A program made the translations under genes and the position numbers. From Psychrobacter frigidicola (GTDB lineage: Bacteria > Pseudomonadota > Gammaproteobacteria > Pseudomonadales > Moraxellaceae): a stretch of 64,000 nt of DNA. The stretch is taken from assembly GCF_007997305.1 (NCBI RefSeq), contig NZ_VORZ01000001.1, forward strand, positions 1,426,001 through 1,490,000. Direction: 5' to 3'. The notes beneath the pieces were generated by a model, which was given only the letters and a program-made list of their open reading frames with translations, did no database searches and had not been told where the DNA came from. Below are positions 48,896 through 57,524 of this stretch, piece by piece (the first letter of the stretch is position 1; every line of letters begins with the position of its first letter).

Positions 48896-49888
48896 TTATG
48901 CTCCCTGAGTCGTTAATGCGCGCTGAATGACTTGCTTTAACAAGCGACGTGTCAATGGTATTTTAAAGTCGTTTTGCCCACTACCTTTGGCATCTTTTAA
49001 TAATAAGTCTGCCGCTTGCGTAATAACGTGAGTGTTGCCGTCAGTACCGGTCAATATGGCCTCGACCGCTTCATTACGCCAAGGCTCGGTACCGATACCA
49101 CCAAATGCTAGACGTACCGTTTTCATCTTGCCGCTTTCGTCTTTGTCTATCACAGCAGCGCAAGATACTAAGGCAAAGGCATAAGAGGCACGATCACGAA
49201 CTTTGTCATAAGTGTGTACGCCCTTAATAGGGGCAGGTAAAACGACATGCGTAATAAGCTCGCCAGTCTCCAAAATAGTCTCAATATGCGGGGTATCTTT
49301 TGGTAAGCAATAGAAGTCTTTAATCGCAATCTGACGAGTTGAGCCATCTGCTTTGAGCGTCTCAATAGTGACATCTAGCAAGCGCATAGCGACTGCCATA
49401 TCAGAGGGATGCTGGGCAATACAAGCATCACTAGTGCCTAAAATAGCCAGTAAACGGTTCTCTCCATTAATAGCAGGACAACCAGAACCCGGCTCGCGCT
49501 TATTACATGGACTGTCCAGCTGATAAAAATAAAAGCAACGGGTACGCTGTAGTAGATTACCGCCAGTTGTTGCCTTATTACGTAGCTGCCCTGACGCGCC
49601 AGCCAAGATTGCGCGCGATAATACCGGATAGCTTGCAATAATAGTTGGATGCGCAGCTAAATCACTATTAGTCACGAGGGTGCCGATACGTAGTCCACCA
49701 TCAGCAGTGGTCTCAATTTGTTCTAATTCTAAGCGATTAATATCAACCAGCTTAAGAGGCGTCTCAATCTCAAACTTCATCAAATCTAATAGATTAGTAC
49801 CACCTGCGATAAATGACGCGTCCTTTGGGGTGGCAAACATAACGGCTTGCTGCGGTTCAAGGGCGCGGATGTATTCAAAACGTTTCAT
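48896..49888 (-). CDS. FAD-binding subunit, PaoB/YagS-like, with iron-sulfur motif
   Basis: The 330-residue protein has the FAD region FIAGGTNLLDLMKFEIETP and LSRAILAGASGQLRNKATTGGNLLQR. The Cys-rich insertion RCFYFYQLDSPCNKREPGSGC is the [4Fe-4S] site that distinguishes PaoB/YagS-type subunits from plain xanthine dehydrogenase ones. The C-terminal CO-dehydrogenase-like domain follows. It overlaps the upstream subunit gene by four bases. Confidence 0.93.
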   Translation of the reverse strand: MKRFEYIRALEPQQAVMFATPKDASFIAGGTNLLDLMKFEIETPLKLVDINRLELEQIETTADGGLRIGTLVTNSDLAAHPTIIASYPVLSRAILAGASGQLRNKATTGGNLLQRTRCFYFYQLDSPCNKREPGSGCPAINGENRLLAILGTSDACIAQHPSDMAVAMRLLDVTIETLKADGSTRQIAIKDFYCLPKDTPHIETILETGELITHVVLPAPIKGVHTYDKVRDRASYAFALVSCAAVIDKDESGKMKTVRLAFGGIGTEPWRNEAVEAILTGTDGNTHVITQAADLLLKDAKGSGQNDFKIPLTRRLLKQVIQRALTTQGA

Positions 49889-50547
49889 GAGCGGCTCCTT
49901 ATAGCATTGTCAGTGTTGGCAGCTTTATTGTTAGATGATTGATTGCCAAGCTGGGTTTCACTCGGTGGTGGCGACCAGATACCGCTTACTGTTGAAGTAG
50001 AAGGACTGGTTGTCATTGAAAATGGCTCAGATGTCTGGTCCGACACTTGGTTTTCAAGGACTTGCTGAATCGCTCTGATGATATTGGGATAGGCCGAACA
50101 GCGACAAATATTGCCACTCATGCGCTCAGCAATTTCTTGGACTAATAACCCATCAGGCTGCTGCAAGTCAGTAGTGACATAACTTGGCCATTGCTCTTTA
50201 ATTTCTGTTATTAAGGCGGTCGCTGAACAAATCTGGCCGGGCGTACAATAGCCGCACTGAAAAGCATCGTGATCTTTAAAGGCTTGTTGCAACTCCGATA
50301 AGGAATCAGGCATACCAATGCCTTCAATCGTAGTGATTTCATTACCATCGTGCATGACTGCTAATGTTAAGCAAGAATTGATCCGCCGTCCATTGACGAG
50401 CATGGTACAAGCACCGCATTGACCGTGATCACAACCCTTTTTGGGTCCAGTAATTTGGAGATGTTGACGGCAGACATCAAGCAATGTCGTTCGGGGGTCG
50501 AGGTTATCAAATTGATAATCCTGCTGATTAATCGTTAAAGTAAGCAT
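49885..50547 (-). CDS. [2Fe-2S] subunit, PaoA/YagT-like, without export signal
   Basis: Two iron-sulfur domains are clear: the plant-type ferredoxin site CDHGQCGACTMLVNGRRINSC at about 39-59, and the helical site CGYCTPGQIC with CRCSAYPNI (about 99-153). The protein begins directly with MLTLTINQQDYQF and lacks the twin-arginine signal of Escherichia coli PaoA. This enzyme may therefore stay in the cytoplasm. A Ser/Thr-rich C-terminal tail of about 50 residues is extra. First gene of the operon. Confidence 0.93.
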   Translation of the reverse strand: MLTLTINQQDYQFDNLDPRTTLLDVCRQHLQITGPKKGCDHGQCGACTMLVNGRRINSCLTLAVMHDGNEITTIEGIGMPDSLSELQQAFKDHDAFQCGYCTPGQICSATALITEIKEQWPSYVTTDLQQPDGLLVQEIAERMSGNICRCSAYPNIIRAIQQVLENQVSDQTSEPFSMTTSPSTSTVSGIWSPPPSETQLGNQSSNNKAANTDNAIRSRS

Positions 50548-50871
50548 GCTGGCTTCTCGCTGGCGAATGATAATAAAATTCTAAAGGGAGTACGGCTGCC
50601 AGTCTATACATTAAGTGTTAACTGATTTTCTTTGGACTCTCAAAGCGTTTATTTGAACTAACAGAGTCTAATGTAGACTCAGTCGAGCTTTTACATCAAC
50701 AATAGAGTTTATTTGTAGATAATAAATAGCGCTATTTAGGTTGGTTAACTGTAATGAGGCTGCATCCTTTATTCTCAAAGCAATATCATTCTTAATTACA
50801 AATTTTTTCACATCGCTAGCACCAACAACTTAAGATAAGACTATCACCCACTCAACCATCAAGGAGTTACC
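50548..50871. other. Divergent intergenic region upstream of the Mo hydroxylase operon
   Basis: This 324-base stretch has no gene. It must hold the promoters of the minus-strand Mo hydroxylase operon and of the plus-strand DUF1971 gene. No regulator gene or clear palindrome is visible. Confidence 0.4.
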
Positions 50872-51255
50872 ATGAGCCCTGTAACCATACCAAGCCATTG
50901 GAAAATAAAACGTTCTACGCATTTTTTTACTAAAGATAAAGTGCCCAAAGCCTTGTTAACCCATCATAACACCGCAGAAGGCGTGTTCGGACAAATTTGC
51001 GTGATGCAAGGTACTGTCACCTTCTACGGCTTTGCTGATGAAGCAGCCACCGAACCTGAGCAAACCATCATCATACAGGCCGGAGAATTTGCCGTCAGCC
51101 CACCGGAATATTGGCATCGCGTAGAGCTTAGCGATGATGCCCAATTCAATATTAACTTCTGGACTGAAAGCGATACCGGTAATAAATCGATGTTCAATAG
51201 CTCTAGTATTCACACTAAACCGATTGAAACCTTATTTGATAAACCCACTGAATAA
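50872..51255 (+). CDS. DUF1971 cupin-like protein
   Basis: The 127-residue protein fits the DUF1971/TehB-N-terminal-like family: WKIKRSTHFFTKDKVPKALLTHHNT, then GVFGQICVMQGTVTFYGF, then SPPEYWHRVELSDDAQFNINFW. The fold is a small beta sandwich (cupin-like). Family members are associated with tellurite resistance proteins, but this is a stand-alone copy. A perfect AAGGAG RBS precedes the ATG. A hairpin lies past the stop. Confidence 0.85.
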   Translation: MSPVTIPSHWKIKRSTHFFTKDKVPKALLTHHNTAEGVFGQICVMQGTVTFYGFADEAATEPEQTIIIQAGEFAVSPPEYWHRVELSDDAQFNINFWTESDTGNKSMFNSSSIHTKPIETLFDKPTE

Positions 51256-51279
51256 TAAACACTCAATATACGCATACTT

Positions 51280-51311
51280 GATGGCGTTGATTCTAAAGAA
51301 TCAGCGCCATC
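51280..51311 (+). terminator. Hairpin past the DUF1971 gene
   Basis: A 15-bp stem (51280-51294 with 51297-51311, one U-G pair) with a 2-base gap between arms lies 24 bases past the stop. No T-tract follows immediately, so termination efficiency is uncertain. Confidence 0.6.
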
Positions 51312-51405
51312 ACAGCGTTATTTACTGAGTCTATTTGACTGGTAACAGATATTAGCCTCAGCACAAACTAATCTTAGTCACCACTTTTAGAGAGCGTAAC
51401 AAGGT

Positions 51406-51840
51406 ATGTTTGAATTTGACTTCAGCTTAAAGTTGCTGGGATACCATTCTTTTCAACTGGGCATTGCTTTTATACTGGCACTACCGATTGCGCTTAATCG
51501 CGAAATGAAAAATCATGGGGCGGGACTTCGAACTTTTCCACTCGTGAGTATTGCATCGTGTGCGTTCATGCTAATCAGTATGGAGACTTATCATGAATCA
51601 GATTCTGAAGCACGGATTATGTACGCTATTATTACCGGTATGGGTTTTATCGGTGGTGGTGCTATTTTTAAAAGCGACAATGGTGTAAAAGGGACAGCAA
51701 CGGCAGCTAGCTTATGGAATACCGCTGCTATCGGCATTTCGGTGGCCTATGGTATTTATGAAATTGCTATTATTTTGTCTGTTGTTAGTTTTTTAATACT
51801 GCAATTCACAGACCCCTTTAATTTAAAAAAGAAACAGTAG
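51406..51840 (+). CDS. MgtC/SapB family membrane protein
   Basis: The 144-residue protein has four to five hydrophobic segments and the MgtC pattern: FILALPIALNREMKNHGAGLRTFPLVSIASCAFM, then RIMYAIITGMGFIGGGAIFKSD, then GTATAASLWNTAAIGISVAYG. It lacks the cytoplasmic C-terminal domain of virulence-type MgtC. Homologues act in Mg or envelope stress; the role here is unclear. A terse AAGGT RBS precedes the ATG. Confidence 0.9.
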   Translation: MFEFDFSLKLLGYHSFQLGIAFILALPIALNREMKNHGAGLRTFPLVSIASCAFMLISMETYHESDSEARIMYAIITGMGFIGGGAIFKSDNGVKGTATAASLWNTAAIGISVAYGIYEIAIILSVVSFLILQFTDPFNLKKKQ

Positions 51841-52059
51841 GTGCTGAGGGCTAATTTGACGGTTACCTAACCCTTATAACCTTCAGCAAAACCTTTAATA
51901 AACCAAAACTACTTAATTATAATGACGTTAGTAATTTTAATTATACAAAATTTGAGTGATAAATCCTTCTAAGTTATTCACTTAATTACTGTATTTAACG
52001 TCGCATCATACGATAAAGAAAAACATTAATGGCTTAGCGCAGATTAAAGGTTGAGTTGG

Positions 52060-52674
52060 CTACTGTTTAGCGGCTTCTACTTGTATATTTAAGGTCAGGT
52101 TTTTAGTCAAACCAAATACGCTATATTTTTTGATATTCCATTTAGTGCGGTCAATCGTAGTGGTGAAATTACCACCACAAACAGATTTTTTTAGAGTAGG
52201 AGTTAGGTAGCAGTCAAACTTGGTTGCCAGTAAGCTAATAGGATGAGTCTCACCGTGCAGCGTAAGTTTACCATCGACTCGGGTAACCTTTGGATTTTCT
52301 TTATCAGGCGTAAAATGCCACTTGGTAGATTCAAAACGAGCGAATGGAAACCGTTCCATATCAAAAAACTCAGGGCCCATGAGCTTAAGATTGAATGCTC
52401 TATTACCAGTATTTAACGAGTTGATTGGAATAACAAGGGAGATGTCGCCCGTCTTCGCGCGCGGGTCATATCGTAGTAATCCTATTACGTTATAAAACCC
52501 ACCCGTAGTAGCAGAGGTTTTAAAGTGGTCAATAGCAAAGCGGACGTTAGAGTTATTGGGCTCAATCTTATAGGTAGCGGCGTGGCTGCTACCAATGCAG
52601 CCTACCATCAATAATAGTGTCCCTATTGGCTTGCCGTACTGTACTAGTGCTTTGTCATATAAAATCTGACTCAT
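52060..52674 (-). CDS. YceI-family periplasmic protein
   Basis: A signal peptide (residues 1-33, cut after SSHAA) leads to a lipocalin-like YceI barrel: YKIEPNNSNVRFAIDHF at the start, the FTPDKENPKVTRVDGKLTLHG block, and FTTTIDRTKWNIKKYSVFGLT. Family members bind polyisoprenoids. No cytochrome b561 partner is adjacent. An AAAGGAA RBS supports the start. Confidence 0.93.
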   Translation of the reverse strand: MSQILYDKALVQYGKPIGTLLLMVGCIGSSHAATYKIEPNNSNVRFAIDHFKTSATTGGFYNVIGLLRYDPRAKTGDISLVIPINSLNTGNRAFNLKLMGPEFFDMERFPFARFESTKWHFTPDKENPKVTRVDGKLTLHGETHPISLLATKFDCYLTPTLKKSVCGGNFTTTIDRTKWNIKKYSVFGLTKNLTLNIQVEAAKQ

Positions 52675-52813
52675 AACAACATTCCTTTGTTGAATGGTTT
52701 TACTGATGACACGCTTTTTAAGGGGGACAATAGGCGTGCTTCATAACGCTGAGGTGGTTGAAGTGAGTACTGAGAAGAATTAAATTGAGAAGATAAATGA
52801 ACGAATTTTTGTA

Positions 52814-53443
52814 TTAGGCATTATTACTATGTATCTGGTTAGACAGTCGTCGCTTAATGAACCAACCTATAATAATAGCGACGGCAAGTAATAAGAAAAC
52901 TTTAGAGTATGGCGCAAGCATGGTCTCAATAACCACGTAGTTTTTGCCAAAGTGATAGCCTGCTAGGGTTAATAACGTTGTCCAAACACTTGACCCTAAT
53001 GCCGTTAGTGTTAAAAAAGAGACAATAGGCATCTTATTCATACCCGCAGGAATTGAGATAAGAGAGCGAATACCGGGCACCATGCGCCCAAAAAAGACCG
53101 CCTTCTTACCATGTTTGTTAAACCAATCGTTAGAGGACAGTACGTCGTCAGGTTTAACAAACACGTACTTGCCGTACTTTTTAGTAAATTCTACTAAGCG
53201 TTCCTTGTTAAACACCCGTCCTAAATAATACAACGGTAACGCGCCTAATACAGAACCCAGCGTACCCGCTAATATGACCAATACTAGATTTAAATCTCCC
53301 CTCACCACTGCAAAACCAGCGGCTGGCATAATGACTTCGGATGGTATGGGCGGAAAAACGTTCTCAGCAAACATAGCAAAGACAATGCCGACATAGCCAA
53401 ACTTTGCCATAATAATCAGCACCCACTCGCTCATTTGATTCAT
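52814..53443 (-). CDS. DedA-family membrane protein
   Basis: The 209-residue protein has the DedA pattern: FAENVFPPIPSEVIMPAAGF (the E..PxPSE reentrant loop) and FFGRMVPGIRSLISIPAGMNKM with the conserved Arg. Six hydrophobic segments. DedA members flip lipid carriers or phospholipids and some support polymyxin resistance. It lies 1.3 kb from a lipid A phosphoethanolamine transferase gene. The tandem 13-bp repeats lie about 20 bases upstream of its start. Confidence 0.93.
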   Translation of the reverse strand: MNQMSEWVLIIMAKFGYVGIVFAMFAENVFPPIPSEVIMPAAGFAVVRGDLNLVLVILAGTLGSVLGALPLYYLGRVFNKERLVEFTKKYGKYVFVKPDDVLSSNDWFNKHGKKAVFFGRMVPGIRSLISIPAGMNKMPIVSFLTLTALGSSVWTTLLTLAGYHFGKNYVVIETMLAPYSKVFLLLAVAIIIGWFIKRRLSNQIHSNNA

Positions 53444-53463
53444 TGCGATACCTTGTTAAATAA

Positions 53464-53515
53464 TTAGGTTAAGTCATTAGGTTAAGTCATTAGGTTAAGT
53501 CATTAGATTCAGTCA
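53464..53515. repeat. Four 13-bp tandem repeats upstream of the DedA gene
   Basis: TTAGGTTAAGTCA occurs three times exactly (53464-53502) and once with two changes (53503-53515), in register. It begins 21 bases upstream of the DedA start, in the 5' untranslated or promoter region. Confidence 0.95.
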
Positions 53516-53745
53516 TGGGATTAAATAACTGGGTGCTTACTGTGAAGCTAGAAAGTATTGCTACTAAGTAGAGGTAAGAGAAGAGTGGTGAAGCAGCTGA
53601 TATATTATTTTAAATATTGAGCTAAGAGAAATGAGAAATATAGTTAAGGTTTTCTAGATAATCTATTAAGTTCTATTAGGAATTTTTACTATCATAACTT
53701 AGCTTATTGTTAAGATACTGTATTTTTTTAGACATAGAGCTAAAT
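53516..53745. other. AT-rich gap between the DedA and VIT genes
   Basis: Nothing with coding character or strong structure was seen in this part of the 302-base gap outside the tandem repeat. It should carry the DedA promoter. Confidence 0.4.
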
Positions 53746-54444
53746 CTAAACCGCCACCCCAAACAACCTCCCAATTAATGAGGTTGCAAGCATTGCTAGA
53801 ACGCCCCAAATCACTACCCGAGCAGTAGCAGGAATAACAGGCGCACCGCCCAAGCGCGCAGAGATGACTCCGAGCAAAATTAAGCCCACTACGGTCACAG
53901 ATGCCAGTGACCAGACCAGTGAATGCATCGGCAATAGCAGAATTCCGATAACGGGTAAAATAGCGCCAGCAATGAACGATAATCCTGAAGCGACTGAGGC
54001 GTGAATCGGCTTTGCTTGACTAAGATCCGTCAAGCCAATCTCGTCACGGGCATGAGCCGCCAGCGCATCGTGCTCGGTTAAAGCCACGGCAACTTGATGC
54101 GCTAAAGCATAATCAAGTCCGCGAGTCTCATAAATCTTTGTCAGCTCAAACAGCTCACGCTCAGCGTTATGAGTCAGCTCATGCAGCTCCTTATCTAAAT
54201 CCGCCTTTTCGGTATCTGCTTGTGACGATACTGAAATATATTCTCCAGCCGCCATTGATAAAGCGCCCGCTGTCAATGCTGCCATTCCTGTCAGTACTAA
54301 CGTCTGGCTACTTGGGCTTGCCGCCGCGACACCGACTAATAAACTGGCGGTTGAAATCAAGCCATCATTTGCGCCCAGTACTGCCGCCCTTAACCAATGG
54401 TTGCGATTACTCAGATGGGCTTCGTCATGAATAGAATGGTGCAT
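53746..54444 (-). CDS. VIT1/CCC1-family iron/manganese transporter
   Basis: The 232-residue protein has the family opening NHWLRAAVLGANDGLISTASLLVGVAAA, MAAGEYISVSSQADTEKADL in the first domain, a cytoplasmic His/Glu-rich helical insert (about 75-130) that binds metals, and three C-terminal helices. Members move Fe(II) or Mn(II) out of the cytoplasm. AAGGATAAGG precedes the ATG. Confidence 0.93.
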   Translation of the reverse strand: MHHSIHDEAHLSNRNHWLRAAVLGANDGLISTASLLVGVAAASPSSQTLVLTGMAALTAGALSMAAGEYISVSSQADTEKADLDKELHELTHNAERELFELTKIYETRGLDYALAHQVAVALTEHDALAAHARDEIGLTDLSQAKPIHASVASGLSFIAGAILPVIGILLLPMHSLVWSLASVTVVGLILLGVISARLGGAPVIPATARVVIWGVLAMLATSLIGRLFGVAV

Positions 54445-54569
54445 AAATATCCTTATCCTTAAACGATAGAAAGATAAATCTAAAGGTAGCCATCAAGAGT
54501 ATAATCCAACGGCTATTGACTTAACGGGCTTTAAAACGACTGGTCGATAGATAATACAGAACAATCTAA

Positions 54570-54614
54570 CTTAAATTATAGCGACTTAAATTACAGTGAC
54601 TTAAATTATAATGA
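54570..54614. repeat. Three 15-bp tandem repeats upstream of eptA
   Basis: The unit CTTAAATTATAGCGA repeats three times with small changes (54570-54584, 54585-54599, 54600-54614), about 100 bases upstream of the phosphoethanolamine transferase start. Confidence 0.9.
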
Positions 54615-54717
54615 TTTCAGCAGTATGACCCATCTTAACGTGTTCTTAACAGCAGCTTTATTATATTAACCTCCTTATATTTTATATCACCTATATTAAG
54701 TTAGACAGGCACAGAAA

Positions 54718-56349
54718 ATGAACACATGGTTGTCCAACCTCAGATTATCCACTCGTCAGATTAGCTTAGACTATTTGATTTTTTTGACAGCGCTATTTCT
54801 AGTGGTCACTGCCAATATAGAGTTTTTTCAGCAAGTTTTGAGTGTCTATGACTTCAAAGACAATATAGGCTTTATCTTGTCATTAGGCGGTATGGTGCTG
54901 GGTATATTGTGGCTCGTGCTACAGCTGCTCTGCTACCGTATTAGCTACCGTTTTGTCTTAATATTTATGGTGATTGTAGCGGCACTTTGTGCTTATTTTA
55001 CTGATAATTACGGCACAATATTCGATCGTGACATGCTATTGAATGGGATGCAAACGGATCAGGCTGAAGCGCGTGACCTGTTAACCCTTGATTTTATTGT
55101 TCGGCTATTATTGCTAGGGGTGCTGCCCGCAGTTTTTATTTATAAAATTAATGTCCCCCGTCTCTCATGGAAAAAGGCGATACAACATAAAGCGGTAACC
55201 CTCATTATGGCAGTCGCGTTAATCGCCGTTAGTATGCTGCCGTTTGGCGACCAATATGCCAGCTTCTTTCGACAACATAAACAAGTACGTTACTACACCA
55301 ATCCCATCACACCGGTGTATTCCGCATTCAAACTGGCAAAAGTTTATTATGATGATATGACAGAACCAACCTCAATCACTGCGCATGCTATTGATACCAA
55401 GAAAATCACTCCTGCAAACTCAGAGCCTAAACCTAAGCTCATGGTGTTTGTCGTTGGGGAAACGGTTCGTAGTGATCATATCAGTTTGAATGGCTATCCA
55501 CGTGACACCATGCCGCTACTAGGTAAACAAGAAAATATCTATAGTTTTAAAGAAGCCATGGCTTGTGGCACATCTACCGCCTATTCAGTCCCTTGTATGT
55601 TCAGCTATCTGGATCAAAGCGCCTATGATGTCAATAATGCGAAGTATCACGACAACGTCCTTGATACCCTTAGCCGACTGGGTGTAAAGGTAGTTTGGCG
55701 TGACAATAACTCCAGCTCAAAAGGTGTTGCAAACAGAGTTATTTATGAAGATTTTAAAACTGACGCGCTGAACCCAGTATGTGATGAAGAATGCCGTGAT
55801 GTTGGGATGCTCAGCGGCTTTGATCAGCTAGTATCGACCTCAGGCAAACCGCAAGATACTTTACTAATTTTGCATCAAATGGGTAATCATGGGCCTGCTT
55901 ATTATAAACGCTATCCAAAAGAATTTGAGATATTCAAGCCTGTTTGTAGGAGTAATGAGCTATCAGAATGTGATTCAAAAAGTCTTATTAATAGTTACGA
56001 TAATGCTATTCGCTATACTGATCTCTTTTTAAACACTACCATTGAAACCCTCAAGAAACATCAGCAATTTTATGATGTTGTAATGGTCTATATGAGCGAT
56101 CATGGCGAGAGTTTAGGAGAAAAAAACATCTATCTCCATGGCCTGCCCTATAAAATTGCGCCTAAAGCTCAGAAACAAGTGCCACTGATCGTATGGTCGC
56201 CAGAGAATAACGGAATTGATTCAGACGCTCTTCGAGCGCTCCTAACAAAACCGATCTCACATGATGTGGTTACGCCGTCCTTGCTAAGTTTTTATAATAT
56301 TGAAACCCAAGAAACTGCGGATAAGCTGACGTTATTTGAGACGAAATAA
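54718..56349 (+). CDS. eptA: MCR/EptA-like lipid A phosphoethanolamine transferase
   Basis: The 543-residue protein has five N-terminal membrane segments (through about residue 175) and a periplasmic sulfatase-fold domain. The catalytic threonine is Thr285 in ACGTSTAYSVPCMFSYL, which by my numbering is the same position as in MCR-1. Other metal-site residues follow: the Glu in VVGETVRSDH, and SDHGESLGE near residue 465. The segment after the active site, KYHDNVLDTLSRLGV and VVWRDNNSSSKGV, is closely like MCR-1/2. It adds phosphoethanolamine to lipid A, lowering polymyxin binding. I infer a chromosomal copy; no flanking IS is visible. Confidence 0.93.
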   Translation: MNTWLSNLRLSTRQISLDYLIFLTALFLVVTANIEFFQQVLSVYDFKDNIGFILSLGGMVLGILWLVLQLLCYRISYRFVLIFMVIVAALCAYFTDNYGTIFDRDMLLNGMQTDQAEARDLLTLDFIVRLLLLGVLPAVFIYKINVPRLSWKKAIQHKAVTLIMAVALIAVSMLPFGDQYASFFRQHKQVRYYTNPITPVYSAFKLAKVYYDDMTEPTSITAHAIDTKKITPANSEPKPKLMVFVVGETVRSDHISLNGYPRDTMPLLGKQENIYSFKEAMACGTSTAYSVPCMFSYLDQSAYDVNNAKYHDNVLDTLSRLGVKVVWRDNNSSSKGVANRVIYEDFKTDALNPVCDEECRDVGMLSGFDQLVSTSGKPQDTLLILHQMGNHGPAYYKRYPKEFEIFKPVCRSNELSECDSKSLINSYDNAIRYTDLFLNTTIETLKKHQQFYDVVMVYMSDHGESLGEKNIYLHGLPYKIAPKAQKQVPLIVWSPENNGIDSDALRALLTKPISHDVVTPSLLSFYNIETQETADKLTLFETK

Positions 56350-56523
56350 CGATACTTTTTCAAAGTTAAATAGCACTACCAGTCAAAAGATAAATATTAA
56401 TTGAGTATCCTAAGTATGTGTTGCAAAGTGGGCTACAAATGCTACAGTAAAGACTTAAGCTATAACGTTTGAATGAGTAGCATATCGAAACTTTGGTTTT
56501 TATATAGGGGAGTTTAAATACTA

Positions 56524-56808
56524 ATGAGCAAACCTAAACAGGCATCCATCCATATTCGTTGTGATAATGATTTAGCCAACGAATTTAAGCAAGTAGTCGA
56601 GCAAAACGGGTATACCAAGTCGCTGGTTATGCGCGAGTTGATGCAAGATTACATTAACAATTCTAAAAAACCCAACCTACCCTCCGAACAGAACATTATG
56701 AGTCAGGTTTTAAAAAAAGATGAACCAGGGTTACAAGAACCTTTAAAGGACATGACATCTAACGACCTATTAAAGTTAGCAATAAGGATGGCAGAGAAAC
56801 ACATATAA
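56524..56808 (+). CDS. Ribbon-helix-helix-like small protein
   Basis: The 94-residue protein starts with QASIHIRCDNDLANEFKQVV, a beta-strand followed by two helices with LVMRELMQDYINN. This is the CopG/Arc-like ribbon-helix-helix layout found in plasmid and toxin-antitoxin regulators. No toxin gene is adjacent. The C-terminal half is polar. It has a GGGAGT RBS and its own terminator, so it is an orphan DNA-binding protein of unknown targets. Confidence 0.75.
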   Translation: MSKPKQASIHIRCDNDLANEFKQVVEQNGYTKSLVMRELMQDYINNSKKPNLPSEQNIMSQVLKKDEPGLQEPLKDMTSNDLLKLAIRMAEKHI

Positions 56809-56852
56809 CCTAGCAGCAAGAAAAATATGATTTAATGCAGATATATCATCAC

Positions 56853-56887
56853 AAAAAAACTCTTACCACAAATGGCAAGAGTTTTTT
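56853..56887 (+). terminator. Terminator of the RHH gene
   Basis: AACTCTT pairs with AAGAGTT around ACCACAAATGGC, with A-run before and T-run after. It is 45 bases past the stop and could also serve the convergent gene ending at 57035. Confidence 0.8.
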
Positions 56888-57034
56888 ATATTATAAGTCA
56901 GCAATGAGTTACACGTTACGTATAAGGCGTTATCGACAACTATTTTTTTACTCAGTAGCGTCTAGCTTTATTGCTCGGCATTAAACACTTATAAAGAAAT
57001 AATCATCATTAAATAGGTATTATTAACAATCAAT

Positions 57035-57274
57035 TTAAGCGCCAATCTCATCAATTAATTTACTAAACCAAGCATCGCTCACTAGATCTTGCATATGGTT
57101 GAAGCGGACATATATACCTTGTTCATCTATTGTGGCATACCAACGGTCATCACTAGAGCCCGTCATGATTTCAAAATACTTTTCGCTTACGATCCTGCCT
57201 ACAATATAAGTCTCTCCTGCTGTATAACAAGTATTGCCACCCATACATATTAATTCATCACCAGTCTTTGGCAT
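57035..57274 (-). CDS. Small hypothetical protein
   Basis: I do not recognise this 79-residue protein. It is acidic, with a beta-rich N-terminal half (GDELICMGGNTCYTAGETYIVGRIV) and a C-terminal helix (DAWFSKLIDEIGA). Two cysteines flank a GGNT turn. A perfect AAAGGAGA RBS precedes the ATG, which is the best support for it being a real gene. Small orphans like this often derive from phages, but no phage gene is near. Confidence 0.65.
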   Translation of the reverse strand: MPKTGDELICMGGNTCYTAGETYIVGRIVSEKYFEIMTGSSDDRWYATIDEQGIYVRFNHMQDLVSDAWFSKLIDEIGA

Positions 57275-57524
57275 GTGTTTCTCCTTTTTTTATTTGGTAA
57301 ATAGCTGTTTATAGAGTTCTATACCCATATTTTCGGTATTAAATAGCCGCTAAAAACCAAATAATTTTTCTTATTTAATACATTTGAGAGTGGCAAGATA
57401 TCAGCTTACTATGTAACAAAAAAGCAGTTATTGGTTTCAACTGTTACTATGAGTTATACTATTAGTTTAGATAAACTTAATATTAAATTAAAAGCCTGAA
57501 TAAAAGGGCATAAGTAGGCACAAA
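57275..57524. other. Gene-free stretch between the small orphan and the deaminase gene
   Basis: AT-rich DNA with no coding frame. It carries the promoter of the small minus-strand gene. Confidence 0.4.
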
